Positions 13,339 to 23,781 are shown, numbered from the stretch's first letter. The stretch: DNA of 64,000 bases from Diplosphaera chodatii (GCA_032358165.1 JAALGY010000041.1:62001-126000); one strand, 5' to 3'. Notes: a model not told the origin generated them from the sequence alone. Program-made: numbers and translations.

Positions 13339-14101
13339 GCTGCATCCTCCAGTGGCTCAGTGGCTGCAGCACTGCCTGACGCATCCCCTGCTGCGGGGCC
13401 TGCTGGCTGCATTTCTGTGCGGCCACTGGCAGCGGGCACATCTGCACTGGCAGGATGACCTACAACCTGAGTGCTGAGCGGGATGTCTGGCTGCGAGGGA
13501 GCGGCTGCTGTCATTTTACCCGCTGCACCACCAGATGCTAGTGGAGTCCTTGCTGACACGCAGCGTACTGCCTGGATGTCAGCAGTGACAGCTGGCTGCG
13601 AGGGAACAGCTGCTGGCTGGCCACCGGCTGCGCCATCTGGAACCCACGGTATCCATGTGGACGACGGTTGAGGCGTGGCTGCTGATGTGCTCGCCGTATT
13701 GTCACCTGCTTTGTGCCGCTTGGCAGGATTCTGTGGGTCGGCGGGCTCAGAAGGGCTGCGCCGCCCCAGCATGCTGCCTGCCAGGCGCCTGATGCCTCCA
13801 GCGAGCACGCCGCCTATCGAAGCCCTGCAGGCGTTTCCGCTACAGGTTGCGTGGCAGCATCAAGTGAAAGCAGATGTGCGAGGTCCTGTAGCGCTGCTAG
13901 TCCTGACCTCGATACATGCTTCAGTCCTCAAAATTGCATGCCCGAAACTTTCATATGGGGGTTTGAATGTATCCAGCACCTGCTTGGCGTTGGAGAAGAG
14001 GAACGAGGGCCTCCATCAGCTGCATTAGATGCCGCAGGCAGATCGCCAACCGCCTGCCGCCGCCGTCGCCGCTGCAGCTGCTGCTGCTGCTGGCCTTCCA
14101 T
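210..14101 (-). CDS. POT1: POT1-like telomere-binding protein with a giant DEK_C / GATA-finger / Tudor / repeat N-terminal extension
   Basis: About 31 exons, roughly 2,400 residues. Exons from high to low: 14101-13980, 13824-12966, 12773-12633, 12224-12190, 12083-11645, 11549-11463, 11266-10961, 10774-10729, 10567-10338, 10190-10100, 9872-9436, 9107-8978, 8771-8194, 7982-7797, 7660-6836, 6713-6162, 6027-5563, 5294-5205, 4996-4915, 4751-4603, 4264-4175, 3921-3788, 3571-3466, 3205-3069, 2890-2710, 2512-2410, 2163-2082, 1581-1505, 1292-1172, 920-725, 345-210. All junctions keep phase except 2082/1581, where a small exon may be missing. OB1 (4175-5294) carries SRGTDWVMNFVLWDPS, GDIIRLHRVN and YYNGKPQ; OB2 (2082-3205) carries MFIWDGT and GDWVKLRNV; a third OB-like region spans 210-920. 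POT1 proteins bind the single-stranded G-rich telomere end. The POT1 identity is strong. The N-terminal fusion is inferred from phase continuity. Start chosen at MEGQQQQQ; the 5' end is uncertain. Confidence 0.72.
315..480 (-). repeat. Direct repeats around the acceptor of the last POT1-like exon
   Basis: The last exon's start and acceptor (315-353) recur as a near copy at 387-425 and partly at 461-480, both inside the upstream intron. The full copy keeps the acceptor (gccag|ggaggg) and most of the EGGAW coding sequence. It could act as an alternative acceptor or a cryptic exon. Confidence 0.8.
5563..6027 (-). other. Gln/Pro-rich exon immediately before POT1 OB1
   Basis: An exon of 155 codons, mostly Q and P with tracts such as QVQQQQQPRQPQPQPQRQ, ends at GCCCCAG|gtgcgg. 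It joins in phase 0 to the 5294-5205 exon, which carries GGQYAYTMLSE at the edge of OB1. It contains no Met, so translation cannot start here. It is probably a disordered linker between the peptide-repeat region and the DNA-binding folds. Confidence 0.7.
6181..7246 (-). repeat. Six-copy peptide repeat, core KLTPLPAxLQRPDxVHSxLV, in the POT1-like gene
   Basis: The minus-strand reading frame carries six related cores at about 7184-7246, 6993-7056, 6847-6910, 6546-6608, 6405-6468 and 6181-6242. Examples are LTPLPAPLQRPDFVHSPLV, LTPLPAHLQRPGFVHSTLV, LTQLPAPLQRPDYVHSSLV and LTLLPALLWRPDLVHSPLV. Copies are separated by low-complexity Ala/Gln/Pro linkers such as QGAASQPAA. Copies 1-3 are in exon 7660-6836 and copies 4-6 in exon 6713-6162, so the array spans an intron. 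The conserved R-P-D-(F/Y)-V-H-S centre within a disordered background looks like an array of short binding motifs. I recognise no named family. Confidence 0.8.
7676..7692 (+). repeat. Interstitial telomeric repeat (TTTAGGG), two and a half units
   Basis: TTTAGGGTTTAGGGTTT lies in the intron between exons 7982-7797 and 7660-6836 of the POT1-like gene. On the coding strand it reads AAACCCTAAACCCTAAA, which contains the plant telo-box core AAACCCTAA. If this intron is retained, the Tudor exon frame runs into it and stops at a TAA at 7677-7679. Confidence 0.95.
7797..8265 (-). other. Tudor-like domain split over two exons of the POT1-like gene
   Basis: The end of exon 8771-8194 encodes LLWRRISLFCEEHFNLGHIT and AWDASK. 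Exon 7982-7797 continues SLHTIKFDDGTSARADL and ends the fold with a Trp-Arg-Leu strand. The order R-R-I-x-(L/V), a GHIT-type strand, then H-T-(I/V)-x-F-D-D-G and a closing Trp is the pattern of plant Tudor modules in PWWP and PDS5-like proteins, which read methylated histone tails. Aromatic cage residues cannot be judged without a structural alignment. Assignment is by pattern only. Confidence 0.5.
8978..9107 (-). other. GATA-type zinc-finger exon of the POT1-like gene
   Basis: The exon begins ECSACGTSDSRGTP and ends its metal site with LLCGSC, giving Cys-X2-Cys-X18-Cys-X2-Cys. That is the spacing of plant GATA fingers, including the internal T-P and the G-x-L-G turn. The usual Trp after T-P is absent, replaced by Ala-Gly, so it may be a degenerate finger or a related four-Cys fold. 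The exon ends in phase 1 (CTCCAG|gtgatg) and joins 8771-8194 in frame. Confidence 0.55.
11258..11710 (-). other. DEK_C domain-coding exons of the POT1-like gene
   Basis: Three exons (end of 12083-11645, all of 11549-11463, start of 11266-10961) join into LTDEELGQRIHQILKTVDVK, then TVTEKMIRQQLSAETG, then ESRKSFIRDQ and VEAFVATLV. This is the DEK C-terminal pattern: an acidic start, the T-V-T-x-K-x-(I/V)-R-x-x-L core, then x-S-R-K-x-F-I-R. DEK_C domains are small helical folds that bind DNA or chromatin. The join between RDQ and VEAF only works with a GC donor (CAG|GCAAGC), because a GT donor further on would insert unrelated residues. The domain sits near residues 510-575 of the chain. The domain call is strong; its membership in the same transcript as POT1 is inferred. 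Confidence 0.75.
13288..13336 (-). repeat. Coding GCT/AGC microsatellite (poly-Ala)
   Basis: About 16 tandem GCT triplets on the plus strand lie inside exon 13824-12966 of the POT1-like gene and are read as poly-Ala on the minus strand. The surrounding exon repeats the block MQPAGPAAG ... ETQYMDAET twice, so the tract sits in an internally duplicated acidic/Ala region. A shorter GCA run lies at 10069-10090 in an intron. Confidence 0.9.
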
Positions 14102-15034
14102 GCGAGCGATCTGCAGGTTGCGCCAATGCTACATTGCAGCCAGCTTGCAGCAGGTACCAGCCTCCTGCTTGCTGAGGCTTGCAGTGATGCCCGGTGATCT
14201 AAGCAGGTGTTCAAAACCTTGCGTGTTTGGCACCACTTGAAACACCCTGCGCCGAAGGCTGTTTGGCAACCTTCGATGGCGGTTACAAAGCAGGGTTTAT
14301 GCAGCTGCACCAGCGTGTGGCTGCTCTCCCACTTGGTTGTTACACATGGGCTGCAGCTCCTGCACTTTTAACCCTCAACCTTGGGCACGCTGCAAAATGA
14401 TGCACTACCGCGCTGAGGTACCACAAAAGCCATTCACACTCGCTGACGCACTTCATCCGCTGTTGTGGAGTGTCACAACTGCACCATTTAGCACAGCACG
14501 CGCAGCAGCTCCGAGACCCTCCCAACCCCTGGCGCAACCGAATCGAGAGTAGTGTCTACATTTGCGGGGTGTCAACAGGGTCGCAGATAAACCGCAGATA
14601 ACCGAGACCGTCCTCTGACATGCTGTGCCAAAGCGTCACAGAGGCACAGCAGCGAATTTGCGCACTGCTCAAAGCAGCTACAACATATCAGGATCTTGGA
14701 ACGGTGTCCGCGGCGGCGCGGTGCGCGACCGCTGCGCTGCAGGACAGCATCCCCTGTCATCACACCCGGGTTGGTGCGGTACTGTCGCACGCCTTGCCGC
14801 ATCTCACTCATGCCGCCTGCCAGAAAGCTTTTGCTTTGAGATCTCTCCGATCAACGCAGTCTAGCTTGCTCATTGGCAAGGGATCAATGTCGCTCTGTGT
14901 CATGAGCCCGTCATAGGTGCAGGACCGCGTTTTCTCAGGCTGTGCCACCTGCGCTGGCTGAAGCGTTGAGAAGGGCCTCTACATATCTGTCTGTAACCGC
15001 AGATCAGTGGCGCTAGCAGCTCCATCACGGCGAC
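14102..15034. promoter_or_regulatory. Divergent intergenic region between the POT1-like gene and the repeat-protein gene
   Basis: The two starts (14101 minus, 15035 plus) face away from each other across about 930 bp, so this must hold both promoters and 5' UTRs. I see no clear TATA box. Unidentified 5' exons of either gene may lie here; for example the plus-strand helical ORF starting at 14620 (MLCQSVTEAQQRICALLKAA) has a usable frame but no supporting homology. Confidence 0.4.
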
Positions 15035-18000
15035 ATGGCCAACAAGGACGGTGGTGCGCGCCGTGGCGACCCTGGTGACAACGGCTGCAGCCGCGCAGCA
15101 AAGGTGCTCATCTTATGATGATGGATACATCTTGACGGCAGGTGTGGCGTGATTTGGTAAAGTCCTGTTGCGCTGCGGCGTGTGCTGGCATGCTGCAAAC
15201 GGTTCCTGCCGCAGCTGCACAGGTGCCACCGGTGGTGCATGCATGCATCTGCAGAGCAGTACCAGCAACGCGATTGCTACCCATAGCGGCTTCACGATCA
15301 TGTCGAACTGCATCCCGTCAGTCCTAGTTGCTGGCCAAAAGTTCACACCGCAGAAAGGCATCGCACCTTGTGGACTTGCTCACAAGCACACACACATCGA
15401 TGATCCCACCCTGCATCACTGCCTGTGCCGCAAATCCGTCACATGAAAACAGCACGTACTACAAACATGGTTGTTGCAAGACGTCTTGTGCCCCTTGCTG
15501 CTGCGCAGATGCTGTCCGCAACGGAGGAGGAGGCTCCACTCCGTGCGAAGTGGCTGCGGCACCTTCAGGAGGCAGATGCCCTGTACCAGCAAGGATGCAG
15601 CAGCAAGGTGCTCGCCACCATGGCACCTGTGCACAAGCAGCAGATGTATCATGACAGGAAGGACAAGGCCGATCGAGAACCACGTTCACCAGCAGATGAA
15701 GAGTTCTTCAAGGTGGGCGACTTCTATCCTGCAAGCTCGAGGGTCGGTCAGGCAAGCTCTGAGCAATGTTGAACGGTGAACACGAGCATGCTCACGCTAG
15801 CAGCAGCCTGCATGGCAATACAGCAGTCATCGAACGCAGCAGATACTACTTGCGCTCGCCAGGTGGCTGCGTGCACCTAATGCTACTGATCGGGCATGCA
15901 CATGAGCATACACATAACACTACTGCTGCATATATGTGATGTTATGATGGTACATAGATGCTGCATCTGTGGCGGACTCCTGCAAGCAAGCTCAGGGTCT
16001 GGAGGCACAGCTACTGCTGACGCATTAAACAGCACTTATGCCACCTGACCATACATACATACACAAGCAATGCCAACAATTGCTCTCGCTGACTTTGGTG
16101 AGCTGTATGCCATGCAGTTGTTCTCTGAGGTCTTGGACGCCGCATGGAGCATCAGCCGCTATTACCACATCCATACACATGACAGATTGGTTACCCACTC
16201 GGATGTGAAAGAGGTGGAGAGGGCCGCGATGCTGTGCGCAATTCAAGCATTGAACCTGTCACATTCTGATGTACACTGTATCAGCCACGTGTCTGCACAA
16301 GCAACCTGGATATTTCTGCCAGTAACAGCATGTAGCAGTAACCACATGCCATCATTGTCAGGGGTTCGAAGTCTGGAGGAACAGCCGTCTAGCATCCGGC
16401 TGTTTGCTTGCTGCAGGTACCGATCTGTCCTGAAGGCTCTCAACGGGACGTGGGAGGCTGAGTCGCTCTACGCTGCCATGACCAATCGGGTGGTTCCTGG
16501 AGCGTACCCCGCAATCGCTGCAGCGGTTGCTGAGGCGGCTGCGTCCACTCCTGATGACGGCACGGGCACCAGCGAGGCACAGGTGCTTGTCTCATGCATT
16601 TGCCAAAACCATAGTGCTGCTTCTGGCTGTTGAACCTGGTGAAGGGTCTCCTGGCAGATGGTTACAGTAGTCATGTAACCGCTGTAGGTGCTGCAATGCC
16701 ACATATGTCAGTCTGTAAACACAGGCTTTAGGCATGTCCTGGCTACAGCCTAGGCCATGTCCAAGCTGCAAACGATGCATTCCCGCAACTAGTGACCCAC
16801 ATCGTATAATTTCATTTGCCGGAGTGCACAGGGCAGGGACAGCAGGCACGTAGCTCGATGGGCGCCTCGTGCAGATTTACCCATTGCTGCCTAACGGCAT
16901 GCCCATCGCAGCAGTGACATGCTCGGTCAACATGGCACCTTTTCTGCGCAGGAGCCTGCCGCAGCAGCTCCAAAGTCCCCAGATTGCAATGAGTGGCTGC
17001 AGCGCCTTCAGGAGGCAATGGCCCTGTACCGCAAAGGCGACCGCGATGGCATGCTGGCTGTGGTGGCTCCGCTGCACAAGCAGATGGAGCTCGATGGCGA
17101 ACTGGACGAGGATCAACAGGGCCAGCCGCAGGACAAGCTGATCATGGAGGTGAGTGCACTGCCAAGACCAGTTAGCAGAAGGCAGTTGTTGCACTGGTCA
17201 AGAGCACCCTCTGTATCCATAGGACAACATAGTGTATCAGCACAAGGACGGAGCTCACTAATCTAAATGTGCAAAGGGACGGCAAACTGCTGGCAGCATG
17301 CAATAGCCTGTGCGTCTTTCAGATGCTTCAGTGCAGTGCAGGGCCAACCTTGGTCTCTGCAGCTGCATCTGGTATTCCTGTACTGCCAGGGTTGCAGGGG
17401 ACATGCTTGAGGCAATAGCAGCGTATGAACCTTCAACCGAGCTGATGAACAGTCGGTGCTGTTTCCGTCATGCAGTTTTTCGCTCCACTGCTGACGACGG
17501 CGTGGACATACAGTCAGCAGTACACCAGCAGCTGCACAGACCGCCTCGGCAATGCGGAGCTGGGCGTCTGCAACCTGCGCGTGGCTGCACTCATGTGAGT
17601 GTACAAAATGGCTTTGCCCTGCACTCTGCAACACAGTATAGGAGACAGGGGAGTGAATCGGCTCTGATGAGTGTTCTGCCAAGAGGCACTGCTTGTGTGG
17701 CATTGTCCAGAGTGTCCATTTGCGCAAGCAGCAACAGTTGGACTGTGTTCATACACCACTGCACATCCTTCAGATACAGCAAGTGATCTGTTATCAAAGA
17801 CCCAGCTCATATGTGTACTGAACCCCTCGAGTATTCTGAGCTGCAGATACTACCATACCCAGAAGAGTATCGAAGCCTGGCAGGCTGAGCGAAAGTCTGC
17901 CAGAGTGGTGGATTTTGGGCGGGTCGCAAGCTACCTGGATGGTGCTGAGGCGGCACTCGCAGCAATGTTTGCGGCTGCAGCCACGGTGCCGTCACCGCCG

Positions 18001-21000
18001 CCACCGTCGCCGCCGGCCCCGCCGGCTGCCATGCCCAAGCTGCCGCTCAGCTACACATACTGCTTCCACGCCGCGGCAGACACCTGGGTGCCTGCAGCCC
18101 GCGCTGCAAGGACAGCTGCGGCCAAGCATGCCGGGGGCATCAATGCGGCTGCAGCAAAGCAGCAGAGGGCTGAAGGCGGCCGCAGCTCCAGCACCCGCTG
18201 CCACGCCTCTGCCGACGGCCTGTGGCTGAGCACGCCGCGGACGTACAGCTTCGACGCCGCCACCGACACCTGGGCGCTGCCCGCAGCAGCAGCCAAGCCA
18301 GCCGCCAAGATCAGCACCAGCAGCACAAGCGGCACTGGCACCGGCGGCAAGCGCGCCAGCCATGTGGCCACTGCAGATGGCTGGCAGCCGGCGCCCACAA
18401 CCTACACCTTCGACGCAATCACCGACACCTGGACTGCGCCTGCCAGTGCCAAGAAAGCGGCTTCAGCGGCGCCCGCTGGCAGTGCGGTCAGCGGCGGCCG
18501 CTTCCGCATGCGCTACAGCCACTTCACCGGCGGCTGGGTCAAGACGCAGCCGGCAGTGGGTGCGGATGCGCCAGCGGGAGCAGGGCACCGCCATGTCCGC
18601 TCCACCTACCACTATGACGCGGCGTCAGATGGCTGGGTGCGCAGCAATGCGCCGGCGGAGGACGTGCATGCTGCAGCAGCAGCCAAGCCTGCTCTGCAGC
18701 CCGCTGCCAAGCACGGCACCGGCTGCGCTGCGAGCCACACCTGCAGTGCAGATGGCTGGCGGCCTGCGCCCCGCACCTATGCCTTTGACCCCGCCAGCGG
18801 CACATGGACCCTGGGCTCGGCAGCAGCTACGGCAGCCGCTTCCACGGCACCTGCCAAGTCCACCGCAGCTGCTGCCGCTTCCTGTGCGCCGGCGCATGAG
18901 GCGGCGGCCGCTGCTGCCGCCTTTGCGGGCGCCATGTCGCCGCCAGCGTTCCTGGCATTCGCACGCCGAGGCTCACCAACCTCCAAGGCAGCCACCCCTG
19001 CGGCCGCTGCTACCGCCGCTGCTGTTGTGACCAATGCACCGTCGCCGCCAGCGGCCCTGGCATTTGCGCGTCGGGGCTCACCGACCTCGAGAGCGGCAAC
19101 TGTCGCTGTGCCCGCAGCGGCAAAGGCGACATTGCTGCTGCCGCCGCAGGCAGCACGGGCGTATGCATATGATGCCGCCAGGGACGCCTGGTTCTGCCCC
19201 ACCCTGGACTATGTGAGGCGTTACTTCTCTTGCAGGAGAGTGTGCTCGTCTGCCGCATGACCATGCGACACGATGCAAGCTGGTGGTACACTGTGCATGA
19301 ATGTTGTGCAGGCATGCCGTCTGCTGGGACGCGCCAGCTAATAAGTCACATTCATCCTGCTGTATCAATAAAAGTCTGATCCTCCCGACTGCAGGGCAGG
19401 GTCATGCCCACTGTCTGCAAGGAGCCGCCTGCAGCAGAGCAACAGGCGGCGCCCAACCTGGACACTCTGACGGCCTGCTGCCCATACAGGCGGGTGGCGG
19501 CGCTGTTCGCTGCTGTACACGCGGTGCGCTTGGGTACCAACCATGTCTCACGCATGCTCCGCCTAGGTGGCCATAGCTTGCAGCTCATTATGACAGACGT
19601 ACACACCACCACCACCTGATGTGCACAAAGTCTTCTGCAGTGTCCTGCGCTGTGTGACTGCTGATGAGCAGACAGCACTTAAGGCTCTTACACAGCTGCT
19701 CAAGCGGCAAGCTGTATCGCCACCATCATCGCCCTGCAATAATGATGTGTGCTGCCTCTGCAGCCGCTGGAGCGGCTTGGCACTGGCAAGCTGGTGCAGC
19801 AGCAGGTGCACACGCATGAGGCGGCCTTTGCCGAGGAGTTTGCATCGGTGAGCTGGGGTGCTGCAGTCCTTGTAGTGAGTGTGTCCTGCACCGGCATAGA
19901 TGTCATATGCTGTTGCACACGTCACAGAGCCCCTCAATGTATGGCAGCAGGACACTTGTGTTGACACCAGCTGCATCGTAGTGCAACTCTCTGCAGCTGC
20001 ATGACCATGCTTTCTTGCATAGCGTCACTCATCGGCGTGTGGCACTGAGCTCTAGAGCAACACAGCTGCAATGTGCATGTGGCCAGCACAGCCTGACATA
20101 CAATCGCATGTGCCTGGCCCCGCAGCTGTGCGGCTGCGCGGTGTGCGCTCCCAAGGTGGCGGCAGAGGCAGAGGTGCAGCGCACTGTGGTGCGGCTGGCG
20201 CGAGACAAGCTGCCCGCTCTGGAGTGCGCCAGCAAGGACAGGGCCACTGACATCGCCAGGACGATGCACGGTGAATGCCTCAACCGGCTGCTGTGCTGTA
20301 CATGTGCTGCGTGCCGCTGGCCCTGGCGGGCCCCAGATTTGCGTGCAAGGCATTGTCGAGGCGCTGTAGCCACAGTGCCCGTCACGGTGTGTACAGGCGG
20401 TGCAGCCACATCCCCATAAGTGCTGCTGTATAGCAGCAGCTGGAGGCTGACAGGTCATCATGTTGCCTGCACAGTGCTGGCCCGGGACGCGAGCAATGGT
20501 GACTGCTTCGCCTGCGATGCCGCCGATGCCCTTCTGAGGGAGGTGACAAAACTTCCCCTTCAGCCGCTGGGCGACGTATCTGACTACACCAAATCAGCTC
20601 CTCAAGTTTCTCATCGATCATTGGCTGACTGCAAGCAGGTGCAGGACTCCCGTGCCCCTGACTTCCATATTGCACGACTTCGCCTCACCAGCGCCTCCAC
20701 TCCTACCAGCTGGACACCGCTGCGCAGGTGTGGCTCATAGATGCGCAGGCGCTGCTGGTTGCGGCCACTGATGACGGCGGCAGGGAACGGACGGTGCGCT
20801 ATCTGCAGACCGCCATTGACCACATGGCGGCTGCGCTGCGGCGCGCATGGCGCCTGCAGCCTGAGGTGCTGATTGGCCTGCAGTTTATCTGTCCGTCTGC
20901 CCAAATTTGTCAGCATGGGGAGCTGCAAAGTCAGTGGCATCATTTACGTGTCTTGTTTGCCGGCGCCTGTGTATAGGGGCAAAGCTGTCTCCCTGCCATA

Positions 21001-23248
21001 CTGCGGTCAGATTGCCAAGTACACTTCACACTGCTGGTCCGCAGGCACTCATGGAGGTGAAAGGTGTGCCTGAGACCAACATGACGCTACTTCTTCCATG
21101 CGGGGCGGTGCGAAGGGGCGGGGCCCAGCGCATGCCGCCGCAGGGTACTGTGCAAAACCTTGCCGCATCCGCCTCTGCTGCAACTGTGGAGCCCAGCCAG
21201 CCCCTGAAGCTCGCGGGTGTCAATTTCGGGCTGCCAGCGCCGGCTGTGGGGTCTGCTGCTCCTGACAGCGCCGCCGCCGCCGCCACTGCCGCCGCTGCTG
21301 CCGATGGCAATGCGGCTGCACGCCTGGTGGAGGCCATGCAACAGCTCGGGTCCCCATTGCTTGCAGCGGCTCGCGAGCGGATGATCATACGCGTGGCGGA
21401 GGTAAGGCACTTGTGCCGGAAGGCCCATCACACTGTCTTCTTGGTGTTCCTGCTAAATGGCTACGGGCTCCCAGCTGCAGCCCACAGGGTGCTGCTTGGC
21501 AAAGGCCCCCTGCAGCAGGGCGGCCGGCCTTGCCAGCACTGTCTGCCAGAGCTTGCAGCACATGAGGTGGATTGGGCATTGCAGTACTTGGCAGCCATGC
21601 CGGTCGCGGCCGGAGACGCCACTGCTGGTGGCGCGGAGGCCGTTGCTGCCACTCGTGCACGTGCTGTCCAGCCACCGCTCAAGACTGCTGGCATCAAGTG
21701 GGGAGCTGCAGAAGAGCCAGGGCAAGCAGCACTGCAGGTCGGCAGCACCCCATTGAGAGTTCCGCTCCCTTGGGGTGCTGCAAATGCAAACGAAGCACAT
21801 GGTCTGTTGTCGCAGGCACTGCAGCACTGCTGCTGCTGCTGTGCTGCAATCGCGTGATGAAGGCAGCCTTGAAAGGAATGTGCACGTGCATGTGCAGGAC
21901 ACGGGTGCCAAGTCTGCTGAGGAGGAGTGGTTTGTTCCCATTGTGGCACCGCTGCAGCCGCTCAAGACTGCCGGCATCAAGTGGCAAGCTGCATCTGAGC
22001 CGAAGCCTGCCCCGCCGAAGGTGCGCGCAAGGCCTTGTTCACCTCTTTGCTGACAGACATCACCAGCCGCAGGCAGGGGTTTGTCAGAGTCATGTTGTTC
22101 GTCTGCAGTGCGACATCGACACCCCATTGCTGTAGGTCTGTGGATCTCTTGCGCAACCTGGCCTGAATGCTCGGGTGTACGTAGGACGAGGTGGGAGACG
22201 ACACCACAGAGCGGAAGTCATCCGCAAGCCCTCCCTGGACAGCAGCGCCGGCTGTCAGCAGCACGCCCATCCCCTACGGGGTGGCCTGCGGCACGCCCGC
22301 AGCCGTGTTCGACCCCGCAGCAGCTGCGCCCTGCCCCTTCTGCCCGCCAGCGCTCGGGAACGATGACGAGCAGCCGTTGACATTCTGCAGCAAGCCCGCT
22401 GCGCCGTCAGCTGCTGCCAACGCTGCCGTGAGCACCAAAGCAGATGACACCAAGACCTCTGATGACGGCACCGCCAGCAGCACCGACTCTGACAGCGGTG
22501 TGTCGCTGGCCGTGGCTGCTGTCGACACGCTCAGCATCCCTGCCCTCACAGGGCTGCCTGCTTTGGATCTGACGGCCGTGCTGGATGGCTTCATCACTGT
22601 GCCGCTGTGCAAGGTGCGCCGTTCGATGGCATCATGTTTGCGGCGGTCAATCTGGAGAGTTTCTGTTCTGCCTGCCCCACCTCTCTTCCTAGCTTCATTC
22701 TTGAGATGCTTGCGAGTGCCAGGCTACAGGAGCAGGCATGCACACACGGGATCGTTGCCCCACGCCTTGGTGTTGTACGAGAACCAAAGTGCATAGTCAC
22801 TGCGTGTTTCTGCAGGAGGATGGGCCCGAGCCTGGCGATGCCGCCGTCATCATTGCTGAAGCTGAGGAGGGCGGCGCCGATTCGCCGGACGCCAGCGGTC
22901 CAGCTGGCAGCTTTCTGGCGGACGTCGAGGCCAAGCTGGCTGCTGCTGCAGGTGTGCAGCTGTTACACTCTCTGTGTCACAGGGCATCGAACAGATGTAG
23001 GTGCATTCAGTGTTGTCGAGTGGCTGGGTTTGCCACCTGCATCAAACTGCTGCCCCGCAGCTGGTGCTGTGTTGAGACTGGCGGTACGCTGAAGGAGTTT
23101 ATCAAGGTGGATGCCCATTGTCTGCGCAGGCGAGAATGTGGGCAGCAGCGATGATGAGTGGGTGCATTGTGATACTGCCGCCGCAGATGGACGTGAGCAG
23201 GCGGGCTCTGTGACTGATGGTGATGTGGACACAGCGATGGAGATCTGA
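15035..23248 (+). CDS. Unrecognised multi-exon protein with duplicated helical module and YxFDxxxDTW repeats
   Basis: Starts MANKDGGARRGDPGDNG at 15035. Confident exons in consistent phase: 15035-15103, 15509-15712, 16118-16257, 16417-16582, 16952-17149, 17476-17594, 17847-19212 (754 codons). Further exons: about 19395, 20126-20270 (LCGCAVCAPK, a CxxC pair), 20475-20542, 20692-20865 (helical, QVWLIDAQALLVAATDD), a possible 12-base exon 21045-21056, 21129-21401, exons near 21600-21740, 21890-22020 and 22190-22612, one near 22815-22951, and the last 23130-23248, ending in an acidic SSDDEWVHCDT tail. Features: an N-terminal helical module present twice, a long Ala-rich exon with aromatic repeats, two RRGSPTS sites, and a PLKxAGIKW motif three times. 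I recognise no family. The 19.3-20.1 kb junctions are unresolved, so it could be two genes. Confidence 0.55.
15509..17930 (+). repeat. Tandem duplication of a three-exon helical module
   Basis: Copy A: WLRHLQEADALYQQG (15509-15712), LFSEVLDAAWSISRYY (16118-16257), YRSVLKALNGTWEAE (16417-16582). Copy B: WLQRLQEAMALYRKG (16952-17149), FFAPLLTTAWTYSQQY (17476-17594), YYHTQKSIEAWQAER (17847 onward). Matching residues include the W-L-x-L-Q-E-A-x-A-L-Y block, A-x-P-x-H-K-Q, A-W-(S/T)-x-S-x-x-Y and D-R-L. The two introns inside each copy have the same phases (0 then 2), so whole exons were duplicated. The module looks helical, perhaps TPR-like. Confidence 0.75.
18046..19203 (+). repeat. Aromatic peptide repeats: YxFDAxxDTW alternating with ADGWxPAP
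   Basis: Within exon 17847-19212 the frame repeats YTYCFHAAADTWVP (about 18049), RTYSFDAATDTWALP (18238), TTYTFDAITDTWTAP (18400), a degenerate RMRYSHFTGGW (18507), STYHYDAASDGWVRS (18601), RTYAFDPASGTWTLG (18772) and RAYAYDAARDAWFCP (19156). Several are preceded by ADGWQPAP or ADGWRPAP. The alternation of Y-x-(F/Y)-D and D-T-W resembles Kelch-type blades, but linkers are Ala-rich and spacing runs from about 90 to 380 bases, so this is not a standard propeller. Confidence 0.8.
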
Positions 23249-23781
23249 CCGAAGATAACGAGACTGCCAAATGGAAGCCTGACATTTGGGTGCACTGCCT
23301 GATTGTGGTACTTAAGGTGTAGGGCGTGAAGGGGTGTTGAGCACTGCGCACTGCAGGTTCAACCCATCTAGGAGGACCGACATGCCACATACCCACTGGG
23401 TACTGCAGATGTCGCCACTGCTGCAGCATTGTGGACAGTCTTTGCATTCGTCGGCGGATGCAAAGTAGACTCTGTGGGCATTGAGTCTTGGCGGACGAAG
23501 ACTTGGGTGTTAGCAACGTGAATGCATAGTTTCTCCGCTTGCATATGCCCGTTCCAAACCAGTAAATCTGTTCAACTCCGGAGACATGCGGACCCTGTGC
23601 ATTCACAGCAACCAGCACTGAAGTCAGCCTTCTGCATATGAAACACCGAGCATATGTTCACATGCAGCTGTATGCTTGCTGGCTGATCTAGACAGCTGCA
23701 GCCCACATCTTCCCAAAGTGGGCCCCTGTGAGCGGCTGTCAACGGTGCTAGGCTGTGCCTCCCATTGCGGACTGTGCCACA
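23249..23781. other. Convergent intergenic region
   Basis: Between the stops of the repeat-protein gene (plus) and NOP56 (minus). I see no coding frame with support. It should hold both 3' UTRs. Confidence 0.5.

Noticed and set aside
17671..19260. 529-residue single open frame taken whole as a gene
   Set aside because: The first 58 codons are intron; the acceptor at 17846 and donor at 19213 define the exon within it.
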